A stretch of DNA of 64,000 nt from Symsagittifera roscoffensis (taxonomy: Eukaryota > Xenacoelomorpha > Acoela > Convolutidae), in contig NC_087070.1 of assembly GCF_963678635.1 (NCBI RefSeq), positions 17,331,318-17,395,317 of the forward strand, written 5' to 3'. Positions 43,414-56,600 of the stretch are shown here, piece by piece. The first letter of the stretch is position 1; every line of letters begins with the position of its first letter. The notes beneath the pieces were generated by a model. That model had not been told where the DNA came from. It did no database searches and saw only the letters and a program-made list of their open reading frames with translations. The position numbers and the translations under genes are program-made.

Positions 43414-44370
43414 CCCGCACTGACAAAAATGGATAAGGATCAATTTTAGTATGAAAAAAGTATGTTGATAAAACTTAAATCGATTTTAGTATAGAAAAAG
43501 TACGTTGATTAAATTTAGATCGATTTAAGTATGAAAAAAGTACGAAGAATAAATTAAAAAAGATGAAGATTGATTTGGATCGATATAAAACCGATTTAAT
43601 TTGATCTTAAATCCCAGCTAGGAAAATTGATCCAAATCGATTTTAAATCATTTTAAATGCATTTTTTCCAGGTCTGAATTTGTTTTTATTTCTAGGGGGA
43701 TTAAATCGATTTTTTTTATTCGAGTTTTATCAGTTTAAAATTTTTGTTGCATTTTTTTCTTGCCTATCATTTTTCATTTTACATCCATAGCGTATTGTAG
43801 CATAAAACAGACCAAATAAAATGACCAAAATATCGATAAATTCAATGATTTTCTTGCATATTTTGAGTTCAAAAACTGATCCATATTGACCCTTTTCTTT
43901 ATTCGTTTCATTGAATTCTATAACATCTGGCACAACTGTTTATGTTTAAAAAATTGAGAATGAAAAAATTCCAACAATTTTTTCAAAAGGTATGTTTTTT
44001 TTGGCCGTGTTAACAAAAAAATCAAATTTAGTGTGTCGGAAAATCAATCGAAATCGATTTTTAGACACTTAAATTGATTTAAAATTTTCAAAAAGATCAA
44101 CTTAAATCGATTTAAAATGGATTTAAGTGAGATTCTGATGGATTTAAGTGAGATTCGGATGGATTTTAGTGAGTCGGAAAATCCATCGAAATCGATTTAA
44201 ATTGATTTTTTAGACATTTAAATTGATTTAAAATTTTCAAAAAGATCGCTTTAAATCGATTTAAATTCCATTTAAGTTCGTAAAATGTACATGGTTAATC
44301 GATTTCGATCGATTTAAAATCGATTTAAAATCAATTTAAATCAACAGGAAACCATTTCTGTCAGTGCGGG
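43414..44370. mobile_element. 957-bp element with CCCGCACTGACA inverted ends and ATCGATTTAAA subrepeats
   Basis: The left end is CCCGCACTGACAAAAATGG and the right end, reverse complemented, CCCGCACTGACAGAAATGG. The inside is built of many short units such as AAATCGATTTAAAAT in both orientations, so a single strand could fold extensively. There is no ORF with a recognised domain. CACTG within the ends recalls CACTA-type elements, but the CCCG before it does not fit and no target duplication is clear. Confidence 0.7.
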
Positions 44371-44394
44371 TTAGCTCAGCGTTTTAAATTTAAC

Positions 44395-44437
44395 AAGACT
44401 GCTCGTGTATCAGGGCGAAGCCCTGAATGTTCCGACT
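44395..44437 (-). repeat. Short hairpin repeat, copy 2 of 3
   Basis: It reads on the minus strand AGTCGGAACATTCAGGGC, TTCG, then GCCCTGA and on to GAGCAGTCTTGTT, with two extra bases before GAGCAG compared with the other copies. Confidence 0.8.
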
Positions 44438-44607
44438 ATCCCTTAATTCAATAACCAAAGTATCCTATGAAATTGTTGTAAGATCTTTTATCCAAACATT
44501 CATTGTTAGGTTTTAATAAACATTTGTTTTGGATAAGTCGTCTTAAATCTTAAACTTATACAATCTTAGAAGACAAGTATTTAAATTAAAATTTTTAAAT
44601 TTAAAAA

Positions 44608-47600
44608 CTATGTTTGTGACTCGTTAAGGCATATTTCTTCTAGAGTTTGGTTAGTTTCTGGAGGCTGACAGCCACAAGTTATTTCGCAGTTGTTTTTTGA
44701 ACTAAGTGTCCTGAGATCCTTTTTGGCAGTCGACAACTCTGATTGACATTTGTCTGATGATGACTTCTCCGTCTCTTGAGATTGAGAAGCAACCGGGCCG
44801 AAAAAGCTGAGAACAATTGGCAAAAACACTATTCCGTAGAAAAAACTCAATGAGAATAATAACATCATAGATTTGAACATATCTCGCATTACGTAAGAAC
44901 TTCCGAAGCCCAGCATCGAAACTGACAGTAAGCTCGACAATGCTGCATTCGTAAGAGGCACTCCGATATTACGTAATGCGAGTCGCGAGGTCTGTTCTCG
45001 GATTACGTCATCAGAAAGTTCCCTGTTTGATTTTGAGCCAAGAAGGTGTGATATATCTTCCTGATCAAGCCTGGACAGCTGTTGTGAGGCGCATAGATAA
45101 GCATGTCCACTGTGCGAGATGTAGTCGATGCATAGACCTATAACAAATAGAAGACTTAAGCAAACCTTTTTCTAACCTTTTGTGTTTTAAAAAAAACCGG
45201 TAAACTTTGCCTTGAATACCTTACCAACATGTGTTTGCTCATCATTATGTTAATTTTAATGGTCTCACAAAAAATAATTAGTTTGGCAAAACTTCTCTGC
45301 TCTGCTCGCCCCGCTAGGCAAGAAAGATAGGGAGTTCAAAAGTCATTAGTTACTAAAAAAATAAATTAAAATTTTCTACTCTACGCGTAGCAACAGATTG
45401 CCAACAGTGTTTTCACAAAAAAAATCTATGAAATTTTGGGAGATTTCATAGAAAAAAAATTTGCTGAAAATTTTTTTTGTATGAATTCTATCCCAATTTC
45501 AATTAGTTAGACCATTGAAGTGATTCTTTTTGCAAGATTTGCCGAATTCCGTTGAGTCTTTTTGTTCACGCATGTTTTTGCGGTTTATGGAATATTCACT
45601 GCATTTGTGCTCTGCGAGATTCTATAGTGCTGACTCGGTCAAATTATTCGGTTAAGTACAAAAAAGGTGATGCCTGAACGGGGAACCATAGAATAATTTT
45701 TGATTGGTGCTTTTTCGAGCAAACTGGATCAGTAGGTCATTTTTTTTTTCGCTGGGAAATCTGATAACTGATTTCCTTTTTCGGATTTACGAGTCAATCA
45801 CGTCTATCGATCGTGACTTTTGATTGTTTGCTGGCTCGTATTCCTTCTCTCCCCCCACCTACAATTTTTTATCTTTTAAATTACTATTCACTTTGCCAAT
45901 GGTCATGAAAATTGACATGCAGACTAATTAGGCCATGACAAACATATTTGGTTTTCATTAATAACTTTGTAAAACCACTCGTTAGACAATAAAATTCATG
46001 TTGGTGTGAGGTGGGGTAGGGGGGAGAAAAAGAGCCGTTTGATGTTCGATAGTGGAGTTTGCCTTCCTTTCAAGAAAAAAAAACAGAACCTAACAAGGAT
46101 AGCTTGTTACTGTGCAAGTAGCAGAGAATGTTCCGACCATAGTTTTTAGAAAACTAAGCCTTAGAAAGTTTTTTTTCAAATTTGTGTTATTTTTTCTGCT
46201 CGGTGTGATAAAAAGATCTTACGTAAGCATATAATTTAGGTATGTTAGACAGTCATAGTAACATAGGCAAATTGAACAAAAATTTTCGATGAAAATTGAC
46301 TAGAAAAACTCGGTTCCAAAAAATGCAGCAAAAAACTCTAAAAAAAAACAGTTTTACTTGCTTGAAAGAAATGTTTAAGGTCTCAAATTAGCCATAATTG
46401 AAGCCTGCTTTTGTTGTAAGCTTGCTCGCTTGCTTCATTAGCTCGGATTTTTCTTGATTTTTATATATCACTCAACCCAATCTGATGATTCTTTGTGATA
46501 CTTGATTTTGCGTGAAAAACAAAAAAAGAAAAAAACTAAAACACACCCGAATACAAAGTTTTTCCTCTCCATTTTCATTATTGGTCGGAACAAAAAGAAA
46601 ACAAAATTCAAAATGCACAATCATATGGAGCGTCAATAAATCACCACCACCTATATTTGAGCATACGCACTTTGTTCAGGCTTAGTTTAGTCTCATGGCA
46701 ATCTCTCATAAAATATTTTGAAACCTTTTTTGAATTTTTTTATATATAATTATGCGCATGCAATGACTTCAATTTGGAACAACTTATTATGATTATGATA
46801 AATCAAACAAAATCTTACTAGGCGACCAAAAAATGATTAGAAAAAAAACAGGAAAAACGCCAGACAGAAAATGGAAGTGACATATTTGAACTGAAAGAAG
46901 TAATGGAAACCATACAATACGACCAAAAACTTTTGTTTCTGACTCTTAATTTTGCGAATGTCAGAAATTGATTTTGACTTGTCATCAACAGAGTTCAGAG
47001 GTTCTCTGAAATATCGATGCAAGAAATCACTCAAGGGCTTTGCTCGAATTGTGACAAATTGGATCAAAAGGTTGGAAATGCAGTAGGCTTCGTCCTGTAA
47101 AAAAATGTTGATTTTGCATCCCTACGCAGAATTTCGCTTAAAAACTGTAGAGAGCTGTGATAAAAAAACTGTGATCGGATGTGTTGTTTGATATTTGTGT
47201 CATATGCACTGGCGCTTCTTTTTAGTTGAAGCAGAACCTCATGTTCTAAAGAAAACAAAAAAATTGAACCAGCCTGCCAAGAGGGACACTTTTCTTCATG
47301 ACACTGGTGATTTTTGTTGGCGGCGGCGTTATAGCATCGAATTTCATTTACCCTATGAGCAGATGGATTGATAGAAAATTGAAACCGTCCTTGTCAGTTA
47401 CAAAAACAAAACTGAGAAACTGCACAATCATAGAACTGAAAAAGCATTTGACACAGCAGATCATTTTTACTTGTTGAAAAAGATACCAGTTATAACAAAT
47501 AAGAATTCCGATTCGTCAGAACAAATGATCATATTTGAGTCAAAGGAAACAATATCTAGCCACTAAAGATAGAAACCTAAAGTTAAGGGAAATTCGCTTT

Positions 47601-50600
47601 GATGTTCCTCAAGGATCTATTCTTAGTCCTTTGCTTTTCATACTTTATATTACTGATATCGACTAAAAAAGCTTAAAACCTGTGCTATACGCAGATGACA
47701 CAGAGTTTAAGAAAAATACACTAATAAATGTCGTGCATGCTGAGCATCAGGTTGCTTTGAAAAGAAACAACAGACTGATTACAAGGAAATAAGCTACCAT
47801 TAAACGCCGATAAAACAAGAAACTTTAAATTTTAGCAAGAAAAACCAAAGAAAAATTCAATCTGCGAAGTGTTAACTTAAATGATCATGCAATTGAGTGA
47901 AAGAAAATTTTGATTTTCACGTAAACGAACAGCTGAATTTCGATAAACATGTTGATTTTCTCGTGAAAACCTCTTGTTATAATTTACGAAAGTTTGTTTT
48001 GAACAAGCACTTTGTAACAAATTAGAAAAAAGTTTTCGTGAAACCTATTTTACAGCATGGTATTTTGGCTTACGCATCCACAAAGAAGTTCAAAAAAGGT
48101 ATTTTGGATCATAAAGTGTTATATTGATCTGCTTATTCAGATTGATCTTATGAGCAGGTAAACGTCATTTAAACACCAAATAATTAAAATCAAGTTGTTT
48201 TTTTTTGCTAAGGAGATTCAATTGTATGAACTAATAAAAATTCTCAGATAAAAAAGCCTTTGTTCGGCTAGGTAATGCTCGACATTATCCTAAGCTATCA
48301 ACCTATTTTTTTTATCAAACAAAAAAATATCCAACCACAAAATAAATTCATTCAATCTCAAATGACTGATACATTATCGATACATAATCTATAACGAAAA
48401 ATTTTCCGGAAATAGTTTCTATTTTTTAAAAAAGATCGATGATTATTTTTTGTATTTTTTAGTTACTTTTCCTTTTTTCGTTTTTAGGCAAAAAAAAACA
48501 CTAAAATTGAAATCTATTTAGCCACATAATTGAAATTTAAGCATTGAGAATTTATTTCTCACTGAATATCAAAAATTTATTAAAAGAATTTCCGCTCTGA
48601 GGCACCTGTGAACGGAATTGTAGGTCCATGGTGCTCTTCCACGCAGTAAAATTGTAGAATTGGTTAGTAAATTGATTAACTACCCACAATGGAATTGCCC
48701 GAAAACAATTTATTATTTTTTTATAGTTATAATATCAGTTGTTTAAAATCATGGACCTCTGGAGAACAACAAATAATTGCATAAAAGGACGACATCAAAG
48801 GAGGGATCCTTTGGCGTGGCACACGGTAGTGCCATTGGATTGTTCTGAATCTTTCTTAGAATCACTTTGCTCTCATAAAAATGGCTATTTGAGTGAATCA
48901 CCGATGTTTGTTGGTGGAGATCACGGTATATCATTTTGCGTCACCGCGATGAGACATTCCACTCAAAATTATCTTTTTTTTCCAGCTATCTGGATCACGG
49001 ATATGCTGAATATGACTATAATGTTGGTGATATTTTTGCTTCAACAGTTACTTTAAAGTAGTTTGGGCGCAGAAGCTTATTAAACTTAGAAGTGATGAGA
49101 ACTTCAAAAAAGTGGAGATTTATTAAGACGCGAAATACAACCATCATTGTACATTTTGAGAGCTGTAAGAAATGTAATTTTACTATTACCAACCGATGAG
49201 CAGGAGGACGATGATGTAGGTGGCGATGTTGTAGTGCATTCCGAGGAGGGCCATGAAGCCCATAGTAGTGGCCATAGCGAGTGTGAGAGTGGCAATGACA
49301 GTGAGGAAGAGAGTGGGTGTGGGGAGGAGGAGCCATGCTATGGCACTGCAGCAAAGTATGGCCACTAGGACACTGTGCCAGATGCTCTCTTTCATCAGAC
49401 TGTTTCTCTCGATCAACATCATCTCAGAAGAAGCAAAATAGACCTAAAACAAGAAGACTATTTTTTAACAAATAAATAGGCAGAAAAAAGTTATAAAATG
49501 AACCAATTCTTTGCAATAGACACCAGTTAGGTTTTTGACCGATTAAGTTTTCATTTTCCAGCTTTTCTTCGAAAAGTGTGTTCGAATAATCAATTGTGTT
49601 TTGCCTTAGAAAGCAGAAAGCGCACAGCTGGAGCAGATTTTTTGATATCTTAGTCATTTTCATGAAAAAATTTGCATAATTGATTTACAATAGTTGTTTT
49701 TGTTTAGTAATGGGGATTAAATAGTACATGATTTTACCTTCCTGTTAAGTTATTTCAATGAAAAGTTTTATTTTACATGAATTGACTCAAATAAGCATAA
49801 ACTCCTCACAATAAATCTTACCTTAAAAGGAACTGAATCAATTATTTTTTGCAGCTCTTCCACAAGCGAAAAACCTTGGTCGAAGCTTGAACTCTCGATT
49901 TTCTGAAAGGGAATCACGAATCGACTTTTCTCAATGCCCATTTCATCTTCAGATATTAGCACGTCATTTTGATGACACCTGTTCATTAAACCACTCATGT
50001 AAACTTCAAAACTACTTAAATCGTGTTTTTCAATTCCGAACCGAAGCTTTAACTCATTGACATAATCTCGCATGTCATTATAGTTTTGGTTCGGAATTTT
50101 CTGGAACCATGGTTTCTGCATTAGACTAGAATTCGATTTCAGAGCCATCCGATTCTGCGTGAGTCGCGAGTAGAAATTGTCCAATAGAAGGCGAGTGTGT
50201 GTGCCGTTGTAAAAAAGTGGCTCGTCAATCACAAAATGCATCATCATGGGATCTGCCGGGTAAAACACGCGAGAAGTTGCGTAGAACTCCATGACGCGAG
50301 AGTTATCAGGTTGGAAGCCCATCTGAAAACAAGAATGCGTTGCTCCAGACATTTTGATTTCTTGGTTAGTTTTTAAAATTAAATTTCGCACTTTTCATTA
50401 GGCTGATTTTGTAGCTTTTGCAACCATAACTATCGATGGGTTTTTTAACATTTAACTCAAAATATACAAAGCATATTCAAATAGCGGAAAGTTTCGACTG
50501 CTTCGTTAGCTCAGCTTATCTCATTCAAAAACTTCTGTTCAAAAAATTTAGATTTTGGATTTTTTTGGTCTGCAAAAACTGATTTGCCAAAGCACTAAAA

Positions 50601-53600
50601 AGATCCTGATTTAGCCAACTTTTTTTTGCCGAACTTTCGAAAAACAGGCCAAAAGTAGGTTCGTCAAAAGTAGGATCATAATTTTTCATTCTAACCTCAT
50701 TAATGTACTGCTTCATATTGTAGACTCTTCCCACAGAAATAGTGATCGCAGCGCCGACCAGGAAAATAGCCGACACCCTGACATAATTATTAAGCACCAC
50801 TTTGTGCAGATTGTCGCTGATGAATCGCTCAAGAGTGTTGAACACAACTGAATCGTTGCTTTCTTGCATTTCTATGCCCTGATTCGTGAAGTTGATGGCA
50901 TGTTTAGGCACACTGGATACAAACCCGTTCGCACGTGATGGATTCTGAAAGATAAAAACACATTTTCAATAACTTCAATATTGAATTCGATTGTTCAGTT
51001 GAATGAAATCTGTTCCAATGACAAAGAGGAACGCAGAAAAAATAGACAAATTTATATTTCACTTCCGTTTGGACTGCCATCAGCTAAATCTAAAACTAAC
51101 CAAATTACTCGACTTGTGATCGTCGGCAAAAACAAAAATGCTGAGTTAGTCTAAGTTTCAGGGGTGCTGCAGTACATCTACGAAAAAACAGTCAATGTGC
51201 AAGTTCAATAAACCCATTCCAAGCCCCAAAGTTGTCAATACCCACACATTATGGAGACTCGCGCAACTTACGCGTTGATTTTTCGAGAAACCAGAATCGG
51301 CTTTTGATGTCATCTGGTGTCCATTTTGTTCGTGAACTCCGTTGACCTTTGGTAATGATGACGTAGCTGGTTGATTGGCCGATGATGCCAATTCGTGATA
51401 GAAAGACAGACAGCCGATGAGAAATGTACTCTGCAGAAGCAGCAGGAAAAAAGTGATGGCAGCTGAAACATAACTAGATCATGTCAAACACATCAGTGAG
51501 CAGAAAAAAAATAACTTTAAAAAAAATGAGCCCCTGAGAACAAATTGAAATGACGCCATCAAAAATGCTAGCACACAAATGATACCTAATAACTAACAGA
51601 CTGGGTGAGACTGTTTTGAATGCAACCCTGATCTAAGGGAACCGATAAACAGCTGCTTTGAAAAACAATCGATTGGATACCTCGAAAGAATGTCATATCT
51701 AAATTCTAGCTCTAATAACCAATTAATTGCCAGACAGTATGACTTCTTTAGAAATAATTTAGCGTTGGTTGACCGAAAATGGATGTGAAAGAGTAGTACC
51801 AAAAGAGAAAAAACGATATTTTGGGTAAATAGGGATCGAATCCCTGAGAGGAAGCTCCGCCCCCGTTTGGTAGTAGCTTATCTTTAAATTAATGATGCCG
51901 ATCGAAGGAATTCAAAACACAACTGACCTAAATAGTAGCACGTGATGTTGACAGCCTGGTAGGGAGTGAATGAGCCAACGAGGAATGCGAGTAGGGCAGT
52001 CGTGTCAGAGATGAAGACGGCTATGAACGAACTCTTCATCGTGTTCCCAATCACTTGTTCACGCTCACATATACTGCTGCTGCTCAACACTACTTGGTTC
52101 ACGCCTGATAAAATGAAGACCATAAAGTCACATTTATCACTAAATCATCACCAAATGGCAGTTAGAAAAGTGTTAATGAACACGAAATAAAAAATACATA
52201 CATTAACGTTCAACTTTCAAAATACAAACATATCACAAAAAATTATTCATAAATCATTTGTAGAATTTTATGGTAAACGCTTTTTTCTGTAAGAGTTATT
52301 CGATTTTCGAAATCGTGATGAACTAACAGAACATTTATTCCTGTAACAACCTTGTAAAAAGATTCTATGAAAACGGGCCAACGCATTTCTTCAAGTTTCA
52401 TATATTTTATTGGAGTGGTTTAAATGTCAGTGCCTCTTGTAAAAGTTGTTTTTGGAAGTTCACATAATCTAATCAAGATTACTAAATAAATCAACACAAA
52501 AACCACACTGTTTAAATTTAATGTCGTTGTCTTGAAGGCTAAAATTGGGGCTCCCCGCAAAGACATTTAAGGGCGGTGGACGTCAACTTGATTCTGAACT
52601 CGAATTTTCAGCCAATCAGAATAGAGCGTTTTACACACAGCGCTTAGCAAATTTTATTTATAATAAACGCTAGAGTGGAGGATCATAGATTGGTCTAATT
52701 GGGGGAGGATGTTAACTTGATCCATTTTAAATTTTGCAAAAGTATAGTTTGCAAAGTGATTGTTTTCAATTTTTCAAGGCTTGATAGATTGTTACACTTA
52801 TATTTAGGCAAATTTATTCTCGCCTCAGCAAAAAAAAATCCAATCGAGCTAAAAAGGTTCAATTAGCGCCAAAAAATGAAAACGATACCAATTCAGGCTT
52901 TTTTCTAAGATGTTTTCGCTTCCAGCTTGGTTTTTCACAGAAATACTGATCGCTGCAAGTAGTAACTTTTCATATTTTACAGGTAATGTCATCAGCTTTC
53001 AAATAACTGAACAGTGTCAAAAAGCATCGAAACGAGAGTCTGCTAAGATTAAAAAAATCAGAGTAAAATACAACAGAGATCTGTAAGAAACTTATGAAAC
53101 AAATTTTTTGCTCTAAAAAAACAATTTACTAGCAAAAATGCCGAAAAGCACAGAAGTACGTGGTACATGAGATTTTGGCCTCGATTTAATTTTGAGAATT
53201 TTTTTGATAAATCTCTGGTTTATTGAGTCAACTATAGATCTAACCGGGTTGACAAAAAATCCAGTCATACAGGTTCAGACTTGTGAAACTAGCGTTTCAC
53301 ACATCCAAAAAATTGTCTGATATCTCTACGACTAGCATTTTATGCAATGTGAAATTGTGATACTAGCAATTTTCCGTTGAACTAATTTGCGTGACTAGCA
53401 TTAGTGAAAATTAAAAACGTTTTTGAGTTTCGCGTTAAATATTTGTGGTCAGTTCTAAACACAATAACCAAAAAAATGAGAAAACCAACAGGTTGAGTGG
53501 CAAGAATCCCTCAGAAAAATTGCATTCGGAGATATGCTGTGTTATTAATGTTCTAACTTCACAAATAATTATATCAAAAGCTTGTAACTTTTTGTTTACG

Positions 53601-56600
53601 ACTAAAAATCTATTTTTTGAAAATTTAGGGGAGGATGTTAACTTGAACAAGCGCAATATTGAACCTGTAACAAGCGTTGTTTTTTTGACAGGCGTTATAT
53701 TTATCTTACTATCTAAAACAAAAACAAAACGTTTTTTTTCTAGAAGTTTGTTTATTTTGCCTGGTAACATTAAAAAACTAAGAAAAACTTAACTTTTATT
53801 CCTATAATTTAGATTTTCTTGAAAACATGGTAATCTGACAATATTTATGGTATGAAAAAGACTGACTAGAATATTTTAACGAAAAAACGTGCCGTCAATT
53901 TCTCTATTTTCTTTGTAGCCAAAATCGGTTTTAATACCATAACGTTTAGGATATCAGTTTTTAACATTCTCAGTTTTAGTTTATAATTTTTTGCTGACAT
54001 ACAAGAAACCGCTATTTTTGAAAATATGCTAGTCATACAACTTTCAAAGTATGAAATTGTATAACTAGCGTTTTTTCCTGAGCTCAATTTGTGAAATTTT
54101 ATAACTAGCATTTTGATTGAGTGGATGTCAACCCAGGTCCCGCGCTGGTGCTAAAAAGTGTGTCACTGTAAATCATGGTATTCCAAATAATTATTTAAGA
54201 TGAAACAAGACAAGAAGTCATCCTTATATGCAACTGTGCGAGAAATTTTTTGATGTTTCTTTGAGACTACAGATCACAACGTATTGTGAAAAAGTCTGAT
54301 TAAAAACGGCAAGTTGAAAATAGTTGCAGAAAACTTCCACTTAAATTTAACAAAAGCATATAAAAGCACCTGAATTTACCGGGCAGTTAAGTTTGCCGGT
54401 CACTTAAGTTCTCTAAAACAGCGCCTAAAACTGCCAGAATATTGTGTCAAATGTGAAGTGGAAAGGTCTTAAGGTTATTCCAAAAGGTCTTAAGGTTATT
54501 CCAGAACTAAAAAAAATTAGGGACACATGATGACATTTTTTTGATCTTCCAAATTAATTTACAACTACTCACACATATTAGGTAAAAAACGTTACTCCTC
54601 AAAACAGGAGCGGATCTAGGATTTTCCCGAAGGGGGCGGATTTTCAAAAACTTTTCAAAAATTTTGTCAACCTTTTCTTAGGTTGACGAAACTAATTTTT
54701 CAAGCTTTCCCAGATCTCTCTAAAAACCCCAATTTGACCAAAAGTTTAGCGTCGCAAGCAAATTTTTGAAAAAACATGTCAAAAAACTACTTTGAGGCAA
54801 CAATTGAAAAACTGGCTTGAAAATTGGACAATTGAAAACTCAAACTGACTTGAACTTAATTCACCTTTTGGTCTGTTGTGTTCAATTGGCAGTAATTTGG
54901 TCCATTTCGAGAATTCTTTTGCCCAAGTGAAAGTGATCACGAAAGTCGAGTCGATCCCGATTCCTAGAAGAAAAAGATAATGATTGCTTTTAGCTCACAG
55001 CAGTGAGTAGTTTTCCATCAATTTTGAAATTTGATATGGTAAATTCCTTCAGCTAAATTTTCAATTGCATAACTCGTTTTATATCATTTTGTAAACTCCA
55101 AAACTAATTCTGATTACAGAACAATTTGAAACTTAGGAGCAAAAATATTTGAAACTTTAGATAGATTTAAATTGTAGATACTAAGAAAATGAAGCATTGA
55201 ACCTGCTGATTGTTCTAACCTAGCATGATGAAGGGAGCTAGAAATGCACATTGTATGAACTTGACCCCGAGTAGGGCCAGAAGTCCCACAGCGGACCCTA
55301 TGGCCATGCAAGTGGTGAGTACTCCTGCCACGGCCATGAGGGCCCTGCTTCTCAAAATACCCTGTCGCTTGTTCACAGACACTAGCACCTGGAGAAAAAA
55401 ATACATGGATATATTTAACTATATCCACCTCGGGTACTTAGTAACAAATATCCCGAATCTAAAGAAGTAAATCAATGGTTTATCAGAATTTCATACCTAG
55501 TAACGAATTCCCCCTCTTGCAAATAGTTGAATATAGTTGAAGAGATCCAATATATTAGCGAGAATTAAAAGGATTGTTACCAAAAATGAGGTCCAAAATG
55601 AGTTCCTCGAGTCCGAGACTTTCTGCTAATTATTAAAAAAGGTTGGGACGTTTTGAGCGATTTAATTAATTTCTACCGCTAAAAAGAGCGCTCTAGTTTT
55701 AGACTGCTTCGGGCAGTTTATAAGCAAGATTTTATAAGATTTTTATTAATTAAAGATAGTTAGGAAATTTTAACAACACTCAATTGAGGGGAGCACTTGC
55801 CAATAAACTCAAATTTTGGTAAACACCTTTTTTTGCAGAAATTTGCTAGCAACCCAATACTTTTGGCAATTTAGGATCTTTGAAGGGTTCAGAAAATCTA
55901 TTTGGTCGACCTAAAAATCGACAAAATTTTTTTTCGAAAAACGGATACACTCCACCCCGCTTGAAGACCTCCAACGCACGCCACTGTTGATAATAATGTA
56001 CTAACCGAGAAGACAGTCATCAAGACTACTGTGATGGCCATCAGCTTGGAGTCATTCTTCACAATAGAGTGAACTTCGTCGCTCTGCACAATATGCGAGT
56101 AGGGCACAAAGGTCACGTGATCTCCCTTGCCAAGTTCATTTCTGACTCGGTACAGTTCGTCAAACAGGGTCCGAATAAAGATGGCTGAGGGGTCTGAGTC
56201 GCTGCCACTGTAAGGCACATCAAGGCTGTCATGACTTTAATTTTTGGGGAAAACATTTTTTGTTCCGACTTTCCATACGAAAGTAACGGAATATTTGTGC
56301 TCGGGGTGGGTTTTCATTTCTTCAGAAAAATTTCGACTTTTTAACTAGCCAACTTTGACGGAATTTTTTTTATATCATTCAAAAATTATTGTTGTCCTGA
56401 GCTTAAATTTGAAAAGATATTTCACCTGTGATTTTTTTTCGTAAAGTTATGAGGGTTTAAAGGTTGCCATTTTGACCAATTTGGGACAATTAACGCGCAA
56501 TATAATTCGCGCTATTAACGCGTAAGCGGAGATTTAATCCGTCGTATAAATCGTTTCAAATTGGTTGAACGAAGCTTAATTGCCATAATTGATTTGTTAC

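Noticed and set aside
51830-51885. tRNA gene on the minus strand (GGGATTCGATCCC resembles a T arm)
   Set aside because: A B-box-like arm is present, but no matching acceptor, D and anticodon arms could be folded; at most SINE debris.
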